Shown: positions 26,581 through 36,023, numbered from the stretch's first letter. The stretch is DNA of 64,000 nucleotides from Flagellimonas algicola (GCF_005937185.1 NZ_VCNI01000001.1:62001-126000); one strand, 5' to 3'. Notes: generated by a model not told the origin, from the sequence alone. Made by a program: numbers and translations.

Positions 26581-28659
26581 ATGATTAAAGTAAAGAACGA
26601 ATACGTAAACAGGGAAATCAGTTGGTTGCATTTTAATGCAAGGGTACTTCAGGAAAGTGTGGATAAAAAAGTTCCGCTGATTGACCGGTTAAGGTTCTTG
26701 GGTATATTCAGTAATAATCTGGATGAGTTTTTCAAAGTGCGCTATGCAACTGTCAAACGCATTGTGGATGCTGGAAAAAAAGGAAAGAGTGTTTTGGGTG
26801 GTGAAAAGGCCAAGGATTTGTTGGAGGAAATCACCAAGATTGTTATTGAGCAGCAAACACGTAGTCAAGAAATTCTGGAAAATATAGAGGAAGAGCTTAA
26901 GGAGGAGAACATTTTTATCATCAACGAGAATGAGATTAATGAAAACCAGGCTGAGTTCATTCGGGATTACTTTTTCAAGAAGGTGAACCAGGAACTGATG
27001 ACCATTATTCTTAATGATCTCACTGAATTCCCATTGTTAAAGGATACGGCTGCTTATCTGGCGGTAAAAATAGTCATGACCAAAAATGAAAATGGGGCCT
27101 CTAACAACAACAGATATGCACTTATTGAGATACCCAAAGGGATAGACCGGTTTATTGTGCTTCCCAAAGAAGGGGATAAAAACTACATCATTGTTCTTGA
27201 TGACCTCATTCGCTTTTGTTTGGACAGTGTGTTTACCATGTTCGAGTTTGAGTCGATTTCCGCACATATGATTAAGATTACCCGAGATGCGGAGTTGGAT
27301 ATTGACAATGATTTGACCAAAAGTTTTATCCAAAAGATTTCTTCCAGCGTGGAGCATAGAAAAATAAGTGATCCCGTCCGCTTTGTTTATGACAAAAGTA
27401 TAGACAAGGACACCCTTCAGTTTCTTAAAGAGAAGATGAACATTGTGGATACCGATAGTGTTATTCCTGGAGGGCGTTATCACAACCGTAGGGATTATAT
27501 GGGATTCCCAAGTTTGGGGCGCGATGACCTTATGTACGAAAAAATAGAGCCATTACCTGTAAAGGGATTCAGTATGAACGGGAGTTTGTTGGAACTGATA
27601 GCCCAAAAGGACTACATGATCTATACACCTTATCATACCTTTTCCTATGTGACCAAGTTTTTACGGGAGGCAGCGTTGGACCCAAAGGTCAGGGCCATCA
27701 AAATCACGATTTATAGACTCGCGAATGATAGCCAAATAGCATCTGCATTGATCAATGCGGTCAAAAATGGGAAGCAGGTCACGGTACAAATTGAATTGCA
27801 GGCCAGATTTGACGAACAAGCCAATATCAAATATGCCAATCAGCTCCAGGCAGAGGGCATCCGCCTCATATTTGGTGTACCTGGGCTTAAAGTGCATAGT
27901 AAAATTTGTTTGGTTGAGCGGGAAGAGTCCGAAGGTATCAAAAGATATGGCTTCATTAGTACTGGAAACTTCAATGAATCTACTGCCAAAATCTATACGG
28001 ACTATACCCTGTTTACCTCCCATGAGGGAATCCTAAAGGAAATGGCCAGGGTATTCGACTTTTTTGAAACCAATTACAAGATTCACAAGTACAAGCATCT
28101 GGTAGTTTCTCCACACTATACCAAGACCACCTTTATGAAACTCATAGATAATGAGATTGCCAATGCGCTGGTGGGCAAGGAAGCCTTTGTCAGGATTAAG
28201 ATGAACAGTCTTACCTCTTACAAGATGGTGGATAAATTATATGAGGCAAGTAGGGCAGGGGTAAAAGTTCAGCTTATCATTAGGGGTGTATGTTGTTTGG
28301 TCCCTGGTGTTGATGGCATGAGTGAAAATATTGAGGCCATAAGTGTGGTGGACAAGTTTTTGGAACACCCAAGACTCTTCATTTTTGGTAATGAAGGAGA
28401 TCCCAAAATCTATATTTCTTCTGCGGATTGGATGACAAGGAATCTTGATTTTCGGGTAGAGGTGGGCTGTCCTATTTACGATCCGGATATCAAACAAGAA
28501 CTACTGGATACCTTCGATATTTCATGGAAGGATAACCAAAAGGCCCGAGTTTTTTCCGCAAATCAGGACAATGCATATCGTGAGAAAACCGCGGAAGACA
28601 CCGAAACAAGGTCCCAGTTTGCCCTATATGATTATTACAAACAGAAACTAGAATCCTAA
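26581..28659 (+). CDS. ppk1: Polyphosphate kinase 1
   Basis: Reversibly transfers the ATP gamma-phosphate onto polyphosphate chains. The 692-residue product carries all four domains: the N-domain NREISWLHFNARVLQE, the head domain with GGRYHNRRDYMGFP, and the two phospholipase-D-like C domains. The phosphorylated histidine is in GLKVHSKICLV, with STGNFNESTAKIYTDY after it, and the second C domain has ADWMTRNLDFRVEVGCP. The 3-base spacing from the phosphatase gene and 10-base spacing to ppx make a synthesis-degradation operon. Confidence 0.97.
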   Translation: MIKVKNEYVNREISWLHFNARVLQESVDKKVPLIDRLRFLGIFSNNLDEFFKVRYATVKRIVDAGKKGKSVLGGEKAKDLLEEITKIVIEQQTRSQEILENIEEELKEENIFIINENEINENQAEFIRDYFFKKVNQELMTIILNDLTEFPLLKDTAAYLAVKIVMTKNENGASNNNRYALIEIPKGIDRFIVLPKEGDKNYIIVLDDLIRFCLDSVFTMFEFESISAHMIKITRDAELDIDNDLTKSFIQKISSSVEHRKISDPVRFVYDKSIDKDTLQFLKEKMNIVDTDSVIPGGRYHNRRDYMGFPSLGRDDLMYEKIEPLPVKGFSMNGSLLELIAQKDYMIYTPYHTFSYVTKFLREAALDPKVRAIKITIYRLANDSQIASALINAVKNGKQVTVQIELQARFDEQANIKYANQLQAEGIRLIFGVPGLKVHSKICLVEREESEGIKRYGFISTGNFNESTAKIYTDYTLFTSHEGILKEMARVFDFFETNYKIHKYKHLVVSPHYTKTTFMKLIDNEIANALVGKEAFVRIKMNSLTSYKMVDKLYEASRAGVKVQLIIRGVCCLVPGVDGMSENIEAISVVDKFLEHPRLFIFGNEGDPKIYISSADWMTRNLDFRVEVGCPIYDPDIKQELLDTFDISWKDNQKARVFSANQDNAYREKTAEDTETRSQFALYDYYKQKLES

Positions 28660-28669
28660 TTCTTCCAAA

Positions 28670-29557
28670 TTGATTATTCGCAAGCTGGCAGCGATTGATA
28701 TTGGCTCCAATGCCGTTAGGCTATTGGTGCATAACGTTATTGAGCATGAGGATAAACCTCCAGCGTTCAAAAAAAGTGCCCTTATCCGTGTACCGGTCAG
28801 GTTAGGGGAGGATTCTTTTACCAAAGGGGAAATTTCGGAAAACAGCTTACAACGCCTGATCAAAACCATGAAATCCTTCGATTTACTGATGGATATCTAT
28901 GGAGTTGAAAAATATATGGCCACTGCAACTTCTGCGTTAAGGGAAGCCAGAAATGGTGATGAAGTTGTTGCCGCGGTACTCCAAGAATCTGGGATTGGGA
29001 TAGAGATTATTGATGGCAAAAAAGAAGCTGCCATCATCGCTTCCACCGATTTGAAGGAACTCATCAAAAAAGATAGGGCCTACCTCTATGTGGATGTGGG
29101 AGGGGGAAGTACGGAGTTCACCATATTTAGTAGCGGAGAGCTCAAAGTTTCAAAATCCTTTAAAATTGGTACGGTCAGAATTTTAGAAGACTTGGTGGAG
29201 GAGGAGTTGTGGGATGTTGTCCAAGATTGGATTTCGGCAAACTTAAAAGGGGAGACCAAAGTTGAGATTATCGGTTCTGGAGGAAACATCAATAAATTAC
29301 ACAAGATGTCCGGAAGGAAAATAGGTCAGCCCTTATCCTATATTTGGCTCAATGCCCAATATCATTTTTTGAACAGCATGGAGTATGAAGACAGGATTTC
29401 TGAGCTGGGGTTAAATCAGGACCGGGCGGATGTAATTATTCCGGCAGCCAAAATATTTCTATCGGCAGCCAAATGGAGTGGTGCCAAAAAAATTCATGTA
29501 CCCAAAATTGGATTGGCAGATGGGATGATCAAGACGCTGTATTATCAGGAGAATTAA
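28670..29557 (+). CDS. ppx: Exopolyphosphatase / Ppx-GppA phosphatase, short form
   Basis: Removes terminal phosphate from polyphosphate or pppGpp. The 295-residue product starts at a TTG codon (no ATG fits): the first residues read IIRKLAAIDIGSNAVRLL, with the phosphate-1 motif DIGSNAVRL, then YVDVGGGSTEF and GSGGNINKL as phosphate-2 and adenosine-type motifs. The protein ends after the actin-like core and lacks the C-terminal HD-type domains found in E. coli Ppx. It closes the ppk operon and its last four bases overlap the converging miaE gene. Confidence 0.93.
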   Translation: MIIRKLAAIDIGSNAVRLLVHNVIEHEDKPPAFKKSALIRVPVRLGEDSFTKGEISENSLQRLIKTMKSFDLLMDIYGVEKYMATATSALREARNGDEVVAAVLQESGIGIEIIDGKKEAAIIASTDLKELIKKDRAYLYVDVGGGSTEFTIFSSGELKVSKSFKIGTVRILEDLVEEELWDVVQDWISANLKGETKVEIIGSGGNINKLHKMSGRKIGQPLSYIWLNAQYHFLNSMEYEDRISELGLNQDRADVIIPAAKIFLSAAKWSGAKKIHVPKIGLADGMIKTLYYQEN

Positions 29558-30135
29558 CCATGCATGGTTTCCTTTTTGCCCAGATTTTTCATGAGTTCAG
29601 CTTCATAATCCAATAATTGTTGCCATTTTTCATCCACTTCCTCACGATTTCCATATTTACGTGCAAATTTTAGGAACATGGTATAATGATTGGCTTCACT
29701 GGCCATCAGACTTCTATAGAACTCAGATAGTTCCGCATCATTGATTTCTTCGGAAAGCAGTCTAAATCGCTCACAACTTCTTGCTTCGATCATGGCTGCA
29801 TAGAGTAACTTATGTACAAGGTGTGTTTCCCTACTGCCCCCCTTTGGGAAGAACTTCATAAGTTCAATCACATATTCATCCTTGCGTTCCCTACCAAGCA
29901 CCCAGCCTCTTTTTAGTATTTTGTCATGGACCATATTAAAATGTCCCATTTCCTCTCTTGCCAAAGCTGTCATTTCCTTGACCAATTCAGATTTTTCAGG
30001 GAACCCTATAATCAGCGAGATGGCCATACTGGCGGCTTTTTGCTCACAATATGCATGATCGGTAAGAATTTCTTCAATGTTCTTCTCCACAATATTTACC
30101 CATCTTGGGTCTGTTGGCAGCTTTAATCCCAGCAT
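29554..30135 (-). CDS. miaE: tRNA-(ms2io6A)-hydroxylase MiaE
   Basis: Di-iron monooxygenase that hydroxylates the isopentenyl group of the modified A37 in tRNA. The 193-residue ferritin-like four-helix protein has the iron-binding Glu/His series: E in HAYCEQKAASMA, EEMGHFNMVHD, IEARSCERF and EANHYTMFL. These spacings match MiaE. It is cytosolic and stands alone, tail to tail with ppx. The presence of MiaE implies the MiaA/MiaB steps elsewhere in the genome. Confidence 0.93.
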   Translation of the reverse strand: MLGLKLPTDPRWVNIVEKNIEEILTDHAYCEQKAASMAISLIIGFPEKSELVKEMTALAREEMGHFNMVHDKILKRGWVLGRERKDEYVIELMKFFPKGGSRETHLVHKLLYAAMIEARSCERFRLLSEEINDAELSEFYRSLMASEANHYTMFLKFARKYGNREEVDEKWQQLLDYEAELMKNLGKKETMHG

Positions 30136-30192
30136 TGTTCTTGAATTTATTTTAGAGCGTAAAGATAATCGTATTCGCTAAAAGAGGCAGTC

Positions 30193-31929
30193 TTAAAAGT
30201 CTAGGTCAAACTCTTGGCGAAGCATGTCAATAGCCGGATTCTTTTCCCTAAGCTTTTCATATTTCTCCTCTGGCGTAAACGCAAATTTCTTGGCAACCTC
30301 CTCATTGACCGTGATGTACAAACTGATGGAATGGTTGTTCAGTTTTTGCTTCAGGTAATCCATCATGAGGCTTTGTTCCCGCTCGACTTCCTTTTTCATG
30401 GTGCCGTTGGGTAGCTCGATCCAGATGGTTTGCTCATCCTTGAGCTTGGGAATATCGCATTGAAGGTTACTTGCCAATATTTTACGACCCTTATCCTCCA
30501 AATGTTGCACAAAATCATTCCAATGGGCCTGCATGTCCGCTTCACTGAACTTTTCTTTGGGTAAATCTTCCTGATTTATGGCGGGTGCCTTAACGTTTTC
30601 ATGCGCTTTCTTGGTTTGAATACTACGCAGTGATAAACCGGATACTCTTCTTTCAGGAGACTTTATATGGATTTTTGGAGCTGGGGTTGGTGATGGCGAA
30701 GATATCTCAGCCTTATCTTCAACCTCAGGTGATTCTGTTGGAACGGCCTCTGGTTCGGATACCTTTACCTCCTTTGCTTCGGGTTCTTGTTTTGGTACCG
30801 GAGCATCAATTCTTTCCTCAGTGGTTTTGAAGAAAAAAGCAGGGACTATGAAATCAAGGTTTTTTTTTTCTCCATTAAACGTAATGGAGGCCAATTTCAT
30901 CAAAGTAAGTTCAACTAAAAGACGTTGGTTTTTGCTGCCCTTATACTTGAGGTCGCAATCGTTGGCAATTTCCAAGGCTCTCAACAAAAACTGCTGATCT
31001 GCCTTCTTCGCTTGATCTTTGTACTGCTGCTTTACATCCTCACCAACTTCCAATAAGGCATGGGTATCTTGATGCTGGCAAACCATCAAATCCCTAAAAT
31101 GGGATGCCAAACCGGTGATGAAATGATGCCCATCGAATCCTAGGGACAACGTTTTATTGAGCAAGATCAACAAATCCGGGATGTTATTGTCCAAAATCAA
31201 ATCAGTGGTGGAGAAATAGGTATCGTAATCCAGCACATTCAGATTTTCGGTGACCGCTTTTCGCGTCAATTCTTTCCCCGAGAAACTAACTACTCTATCA
31301 AAAATGGACAAAGCATCCCTCATGGCACCATCCGCTTTCTGCGCAATGATATGAAGTGCACTTTCTTCAGCTTCAATCCCTTGTTCTTCTGCTATATATT
31401 TCAGGTACTCCGCAGCATCCTTGACTGTAATCCGCTTGAAATTGAAAATTTGACAGCGAGAGAGAATTGTTGGAATAATCTTGTGCTTTTCAGTAGTGGC
31501 CAGAATAAAAATGGCATGCTTTGGAGGTTCCTCCAAGGTCTTTAAAAATGCATTGAAGGCTGACTGAGATAGCATATGTACCTCATCTATAATATAGACT
31601 TTGTATTTACCTACCTGTGGGGGTATGCGAACTTGGTCAATAAGACTTCGAATATCGTCTACAGAGTTGTTGGAGGCCGCATCAAGCTCAAAAATATTAA
31701 AGGCAAAATCCTCATCTTCCCGTTCCGTACCATCCTGGTTGATTTTTTTGGCCAGAATTCTGGCGCATGTGGTCTTTCCCACCCCCCTTGGTCCACAAAA
31801 CAGCAAGGCTTGGGCCAAATGATTATTTTCAATGGCGTTGTCTAAAGTATTAGTAATGGCACCTTGCCCCACAACATCTTTAAAGGTTTGGGGTCTGTAT
31901 TTTCGTGCCGATACTATAAACGGTTCCAA
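30193..31929 (-). CDS. dnaX: DNA polymerase III subunits gamma/tau
   Basis: Clamp-loader ATPase of the replicative polymerase. I place the start at the TTG at 31929, giving LEPFIVSARKYRPQTFKDVV and 578 residues, because family members start there and a -7 element lies just upstream. The AAA+ module has Walker A GPRGVGKTTCA, Walker B VYIIDEVHMLS, and LEEPPKHAIFILATTE. The four-cysteine zinc knuckle that usually follows Walker A is absent: the segment reads KKINQDGTEREDEDFAFNIF. The region after about residue 360 is the Pro/Glu-rich linker and tau C-terminal part. No frameshift site was recognised. Confidence 0.94.
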   Translation of the reverse strand: MEPFIVSARKYRPQTFKDVVGQGAITNTLDNAIENNHLAQALLFCGPRGVGKTTCARILAKKINQDGTEREDEDFAFNIFELDAASNNSVDDIRSLIDQVRIPPQVGKYKVYIIDEVHMLSQSAFNAFLKTLEEPPKHAIFILATTEKHKIIPTILSRCQIFNFKRITVKDAAEYLKYIAEEQGIEAEESALHIIAQKADGAMRDALSIFDRVVSFSGKELTRKAVTENLNVLDYDTYFSTTDLILDNNIPDLLILLNKTLSLGFDGHHFITGLASHFRDLMVCQHQDTHALLEVGEDVKQQYKDQAKKADQQFLLRALEIANDCDLKYKGSKNQRLLVELTLMKLASITFNGEKKNLDFIVPAFFFKTTEERIDAPVPKQEPEAKEVKVSEPEAVPTESPEVEDKAEISSPSPTPAPKIHIKSPERRVSGLSLRSIQTKKAHENVKAPAINQEDLPKEKFSEADMQAHWNDFVQHLEDKGRKILASNLQCDIPKLKDEQTIWIELPNGTMKKEVEREQSLMMDYLKQKLNNHSISLYITVNEEVAKKFAFTPEEKYEKLREKNPAIDMLRQEFDLDF

Positions 31930-31952
31930 AGGGGTAAGGTTTTGCTTTACTA

Positions 31953-31960
31953 CAAATATA
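31953..31960 (-). promoter_or_regulatory. Likely -7 element of the dnaX promoter
   Basis: CAAATATA on the plus strand reads TATATTTG on the minus strand, a full TAnnTTTG match 24 bases from the TTG start of dnaX. A CAAA at 31975-31978 would give a -33 element only 14 bases away, so the -33 half is not convincing. It supports the short TTG start against the longer open frame. Confidence 0.6.
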
Positions 31961-32025
31961 AAAATAGGAAGCGGCAAAGAAATAGGGGGAGGTACTTCAT
32001 CGCTTTTTTTTATTAACAATTGGTT

Positions 32026-32033
32026 TACCTTTG
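32026..32033 (+). promoter_or_regulatory. -7 element of the rnpB promoter
   Basis: TACCTTTG, a full match to TAnnTTTG, ends five bases before the predicted 5' end of the RNase P RNA at about 32039. The -33 position holds only a T run. Confidence 0.65.
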
Positions 32034-32036
32034 CCG

Positions 32037-32333
32037 CCAGCAGGCCACCTTATCGTCGCAATCCCTTTGGGATTGGGGAGGAAAGTCCGGACACCATAGT
32101 GCGGCATAGCGGGTAACGCCCGTCCGTTGAAAAACGAGGACCAGTGCAACAGAAAGCAAGTACAGTTAGGCTGTAGTGAAATCAGGTAAACTCTATGCGG
32201 TGAAACGTCACGTATACCAGTGTTTGAGGGCTGCACGCCCAAATTGGAGGGTAGGCGGTTAGAGCTTTTGGGCAACCAAATGCCTAGATAAATGATAAGG
32301 ACATACAGAATCCGGCTTATGGCCTGCTTTTCT
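32037..32333 (+). ncRNA. rnpB: RNase P RNA, class A
   Basis: Catalytic RNA that cleaves the 5' leader from tRNA precursors. The universally conserved parts are all there: GAGGAAAGTCCGGAC near the start (32079-32093), GGTAACGCCCG, GACCAGTGCAACAGAAAGCA, AGGTAAACTC, GGGTAGGCGGTTAGAGC, CCTAGATAAATGATAAGG and ACAGAATCCGGCTTAT at the end. The P1 helix closes the molecule: AGCAGGCC (32039-32046) with GGCCTGCT (32321-32328). At about 295 bases it is compact compared with the E. coli RNA (377). It is divergent from dnaX, and the small open frame on the opposite strand is only its shadow. Confidence 0.97.
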
Positions 32334-32361
32334 AAATAACTGATTATGCACTCGGATTGGG

Positions 32362-32910
32362 TTATTCTGATACTCCCATCTCAAAAAAACTAAAAACGCT
32401 TCCCCCGTACTTTCTTTGTTCAGAAAAACTGGGGTGTTGGGAGAGATCGGTCTGGGCAGCGTGTTCTATAATCAGGAGTCCCTCATCCAGTAATAGGTTA
32501 TTCTCAAAGACCAAATCTACAATTTTCAGAAATTGATCAGTATCAAAATTATAAGGCGGGTCTGCAAAGATGATGTTGGCTTGTTCCTTGGTGCGCTCCA
32601 AAAAATGGAATACATCCGATTTGATGGCAACAATGGGAAAATCCAGTTCTTTTGCGGTCTTGGAAATAAACTGGGCACAGCCCGAAAAACGGTCAACAGC
32701 GATTATTTCCTTACTTCCTCTAGAGCCGAATTCAAAGCTGATGTTACCGGTACCTGCAAACAAATCCATGACCTTGACATCATCCAAATAATATCGATTG
32801 TTCAAAATGTTGAAAAGCCCTTCTTTGGCCATGTCGGTCGTAGGTCTGACGGGAAGTTTTTTTGGCGCGGAAAGCCTTTTACCCTTGTACTTGCCGGAAA
32901 TAATACGCAT
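32362..32910 (-). CDS. rsmD: 16S rRNA (guanine966-N2)-methyltransferase RsmD
   Basis: Methylates G966 of 16S rRNA with S-adenosylmethionine. The 182-residue product starts MRIISGKYKGKRLSAPK, has the SAM-binding strand VMDLFAGTGNISFE, and the catalytic FADPPYNFD (about residues 115-123). The start codon shares one base with the stop of the upstream DUF3822 gene, so the two are translationally linked. Confidence 0.96.
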   Translation of the reverse strand: MRIISGKYKGKRLSAPKKLPVRPTTDMAKEGLFNILNNRYYLDDVKVMDLFAGTGNISFEFGSRGSKEIIAVDRFSGCAQFISKTAKELDFPIVAIKSDVFHFLERTKEQANIIFADPPYNFDTDQFLKIVDLVFENNLLLDEGLLIIEHAAQTDLSQHPSFSEQRKYGGSVFSFFEMGVSE

Positions 32911-33743
32911 TACAACTTGCTTAAGGAGGTAAAATCAATGGCTTGACTTTCCAATTGATCTAATGGATAGTTGGAATCAACAGGAACGAAAACTGAAACC
33001 GATTGGATATACGAATAGCAAAGCTCAAAAATGGCATCCCCTTCCTCCACAAGTCCAAACAACTTGAGTTGTACCTGTTCCAAATCAATCTGGAGTTGCT
33101 CCAAACTAAAGAGCAAGAAATACAGAAAATCCTCCTTGGTCTTGTATTCAAAGTGGTTGTAAAAGAGCAGCTTTTTATCTGATATGACCACAATTTCCAT
33201 TTCCTTTTCCGCCACGTGAACATAGCACACAGGTTGGGATGTAGCACGGGTTTGGTTCAATAATGTGGAAATTAAAACGGTACCGGTATGTTTAAATTCG
33301 AAGGCTCCAAAAAGATCAAAAATATGATTGTTCACATTGGCAAACGGAACATAAACGTTAATAAGGTCGTGATTGGAAATTTCATCATGCGCAATATGAT
33401 CATTTGCCATTATTTTGGCATTGAACTTTAAATAGTTGGCAAGCTCCTCTTTTTTGAACAAAGCTTTTGGCACCAGACTAAATAGGCCATTTTTGTGGAT
33501 AACCACCACTTCTGAAAAATTGGTGCCCACCGTGCTATTCTTATTAAGCACTGCTTTGAGTTCTTTAAGGAGCAAATAGGGTGTGGAAGCCGTTTTGAAG
33601 CTTACCTTTTCAAATGCAAGGATTTCATTGGAAATGGTATCCAGCACACAAAAAGAAAGTCCATTCAAACCAACTTGAATGGACAATTTCTTAAAAGTGT
33701 TTTCGGAATTTTGCTCCGAGATATTATTGGTCTTTTCTGTCAT
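32910..33743 (-). CDS. DUF3822 family protein
   Basis: A 277-residue cytosolic protein, start chosen at MTEKTNNISEQNS (a Met seven codons earlier is possible). It fits the flavobacterial DUF3822 family: two similar actin-like halves of alternating strands, with LSIQVGLNGLSFCVLDTISN at the start and an acidic central part. It lacks recognisable ATP-binding phosphate loops. It overlaps the end of the upstream membrane protein gene by 20 bases and rsmD by one, which makes one tight operon. The family function is unknown; link to rsmD is by position. Confidence 0.85.
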   Translation of the reverse strand: MTEKTNNISEQNSENTFKKLSIQVGLNGLSFCVLDTISNEILAFEKVSFKTASTPYLLLKELKAVLNKNSTVGTNFSEVVVIHKNGLFSLVPKALFKKEELANYLKFNAKIMANDHIAHDEISNHDLINVYVPFANVNNHIFDLFGAFEFKHTGTVLISTLLNQTRATSQPVCYVHVAEKEMEIVVISDKKLLFYNHFEYKTKEDFLYFLLFSLEQLQIDLEQVQLKLFGLVEEGDAIFELCYSYIQSVSVFVPVDSNYPLDQLESQAIDFTSLSKL

Positions 33744-34458
33744 AGATTGGAGGCCAGTTTCCATTGGTACTTACATCGGTAAGTGAACCAACCTTAATTT
33801 CTGTTCCATTTACCTCTTCCACACTTTGATGGGCATTTTCTCTAGCCAATAGATCCACAGGCTGATCATACAATACCAAATCCTTTTTTGCTTTGGCTTC
33901 AAAAACTGGTGCTTTATATCCTTGCTTGTCAATGATATCAGCTTTCATTTCAAATTTTTCTCCGCCTTGGGCATAAGGAATGTCCATCATGGTCTTATAG
34001 CGATCATCATTTTTGAAAAGGGAATCCTTCACCTTAATAAACCCTAAAGTATCTATAATTATGGTGTCCACTTGCAAGTCAATTTGGTACACCTTGTCAT
34101 AACGCATAAAGGAAGAATCCTTCTGGCTGGTAATGGTATAACTACCGGTATCCACAAACTGAACCAAGCTATTGAAATTACCGGCAAATCGTCCGTTTAC
34201 TGTTTTATAGGCTTCTTGGGAATCCCTGATATCCTTTAGCTTGGCGATAACTCGGGAAAACCTTTCTTTTCTTACCTTCTTGAACTCAATAGGGGCATTG
34301 ATGGATTGATAGATTTTGTAGCCAAGAAAAATGCTCAAAAGGCCAAAGGTTATTACCAAAACAGGCTTGATTTTTTGAGGCAAAAATCTGTCAATTAGAA
34401 ATACAAGGCCTATGGTCACAAGGCAAATAACAACAACAATAAGAATTAAGTTTAACAT
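33724..34458 (-). CDS. Two-helix membrane protein, function unknown
   Basis: 244 residues from MLNLILIVVVICLVTIG. Two adjoining transmembrane helices cover about residues 1-22 and 28-48, followed by a Lys/Arg-rich stretch (KKVRKERFSRVIAKLKDIRD) that includes QEAYKTVNGRFAGNFNSLVQF, a segment reminiscent of type IV pilin-like globular domains. The C-terminal part is soluble. I do not recognise a characterised family; similar genes precede DUF3822 and rsmD in Flavobacteria. An earlier Met 14 codons upstream is possible but less like the relatives I know. Confidence 0.75.
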   Translation of the reverse strand: MLNLILIVVVICLVTIGLVFLIDRFLPQKIKPVLVITFGLLSIFLGYKIYQSINAPIEFKKVRKERFSRVIAKLKDIRDSQEAYKTVNGRFAGNFNSLVQFVDTGSYTITSQKDSSFMRYDKVYQIDLQVDTIIIDTLGFIKVKDSLFKNDDRYKTMMDIPYAQGGEKFEMKADIIDKQGYKAPVFEAKAKKDLVLYDQPVDLLARENAHQSVEEVNGTEIKVGSLTDVSTNGNWPPIYDRKDQ

Positions 34459-34565
34459 GCGAATATTGTCTTTCTTAGTTAATTTAGCGGTTACTGACAA
34501 ATCTACAATTTTTTTTTAATCACGAAACTTTTTGCTTTAAAAATCCATACCTTCCAAACGAGCCT

Positions 34566-35999
34566 ATGACAGACCCTACACCTTCTGGATTTTTAAAGAT
34601 TCTATACCAGAAATTTCCACACGAGCCGACCCTTAAGCAGAACATTGCATTGGAGAAGCTTTCCAACTTTGTTTTTACTAAGAAGGAAGAGAAAGTCTTC
34701 CTTTTAAAAGGATTCGCAGGAACCGGTAAAACAACCTTGGTGGGAACTGTGGTCAATAGCTTGTGGAAAATAAGAATGGGTTCCGTTTTAATGGCTCCAA
34801 CCGGAAGGGCTGCCAAGGTCATGTCCGTCTATTCCGGAACAAAAGCGTTCACCATTCATAAAAAGATATACTTTCCCAAAAAGCAATCCGGAGGAGGTAT
34901 TCAGTTTGTATTGGCTCCCAATAAGCACCGCAATACCCTATTTATAGTGGATGAGGCCTCCATGATTCCAGATACCCCTGCAGATTCCAAATTATTTGAA
35001 AATGGATCTCTCCTGGATGATCTGATGTACTATGTGTATTCTGGCCACAACTGTAAATTACTATTGATAGGGGATACTGCGCAGTTGCCCCCAGTTAAAC
35101 TGGATTTAAGTCCCGCTTTGGAACAGGACAGGATTGCACTCAATTACAATAAGGAAGTGGAGAGTCTGGAATTGGATGAAGTAATGCGGCAAACCCATGA
35201 TTCGGGTATCCTATATAATGCAACGCATTTAAGGGAGCAATTACAAACCCAATACTATGATACCTTTCAATTTGAATTGGGATCCTTTAAGGATATCATT
35301 CGATTGGTGGACGGAACCGAAATCCAGGAAGCCATTGATTCCTCTTATGCAAATGATGGCAAGGAGGAAACAGCTATAGTGGTGCGATCCAATAAAAGGG
35401 CAAACCTATATAATCAAAACATTAGGGAGCGCATTCTTTTTCTGGACAACGAAATTGCCGTAGGGGATTATATGATGGTGGTGAAGAACAATTATTTCTG
35501 GCTACGGCCCAGTTCCGAAGCAGGCTTTATTGCCAACGGAGACATTTTGGAAATCCTGGAACTCTTTTCCATCAAGGAATTGTATGGGTTTTCATTTGCC
35601 GAGGTCAAGGTTAAAATGGTGGATTACCCTAATCAAAGACCTTTTGAAACGGTCTTGCTGTTGGACACGATAAAGGCCGAGACCCCTTCACTTTCCTATG
35701 AAGATGGTAATAGACTGTATCAAGAGGTTATGAAGGATTACGATCATGAAAAATCCAAATACAAAAAGTTTTTGGGAGTGAAGAACAATAAGTTCTTTAA
35801 CGCGCTGCAGGTGAAGTTTTCCTATGCAATAACCTGTCATAAGTCGCAGGGTGGGCAATGGAACAATGTCTTTGTGGAACAACCCTATCTTCCAAATGGA
35901 GTGGATAAGGATTATCTAAGATGGTTGTATACGGCGGTTACCCGGGCCAAGGAAAAGCTATTTTTGATCGGATTCAAGGATGATTTTTTTCTTGACTAG
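34566..35999 (+). CDS. RecD-like ATP-dependent DNA helicase
   Basis: A 477-residue superfamily 1B helicase. The Walker A motif FLLKGFAGTGKTTLVG is at about residues 46-61, then APTGRAAKVMS (motif Ia), IVDEASMI (motif II), LIGDTAQLPPV (motif III), and the C-terminal UvrD_C_2 part with ITCHKSQGGQWNNVFVE and YTAVTRAKEKLFL (motifs V and VI). It lacks the N-terminal RecD2 domains, so it is a short, single-subunit form widespread in Bacteroidota; cellular role is probably DNA repair. It is divergent from the membrane protein gene. Confidence 0.9.
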   Translation: MTDPTPSGFLKILYQKFPHEPTLKQNIALEKLSNFVFTKKEEKVFLLKGFAGTGKTTLVGTVVNSLWKIRMGSVLMAPTGRAAKVMSVYSGTKAFTIHKKIYFPKKQSGGGIQFVLAPNKHRNTLFIVDEASMIPDTPADSKLFENGSLLDDLMYYVYSGHNCKLLLIGDTAQLPPVKLDLSPALEQDRIALNYNKEVESLELDEVMRQTHDSGILYNATHLREQLQTQYYDTFQFELGSFKDIIRLVDGTEIQEAIDSSYANDGKEETAIVVRSNKRANLYNQNIRERILFLDNEIAVGDYMMVVKNNYFWLRPSSEAGFIANGDILEILELFSIKELYGFSFAEVKVKMVDYPNQRPFETVLLLDTIKAETPSLSYEDGNRLYQEVMKDYDHEKSKYKKFLGVKNNKFFNALQVKFSYAITCHKSQGGQWNNVFVEQPYLPNGVDKDYLRWLYTAVTRAKEKLFLIGFKDDFFLD

Positions 36000-36023
36000 G
36001 AATATTCTATTTTAGACAAAGCC

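Noticed and set aside
31997..32275. A 92-codon minus-strand open frame over the rnpB region.
   Set aside because: The plus strand is an unmistakable RNase P RNA, and the frame has no promoter or family.
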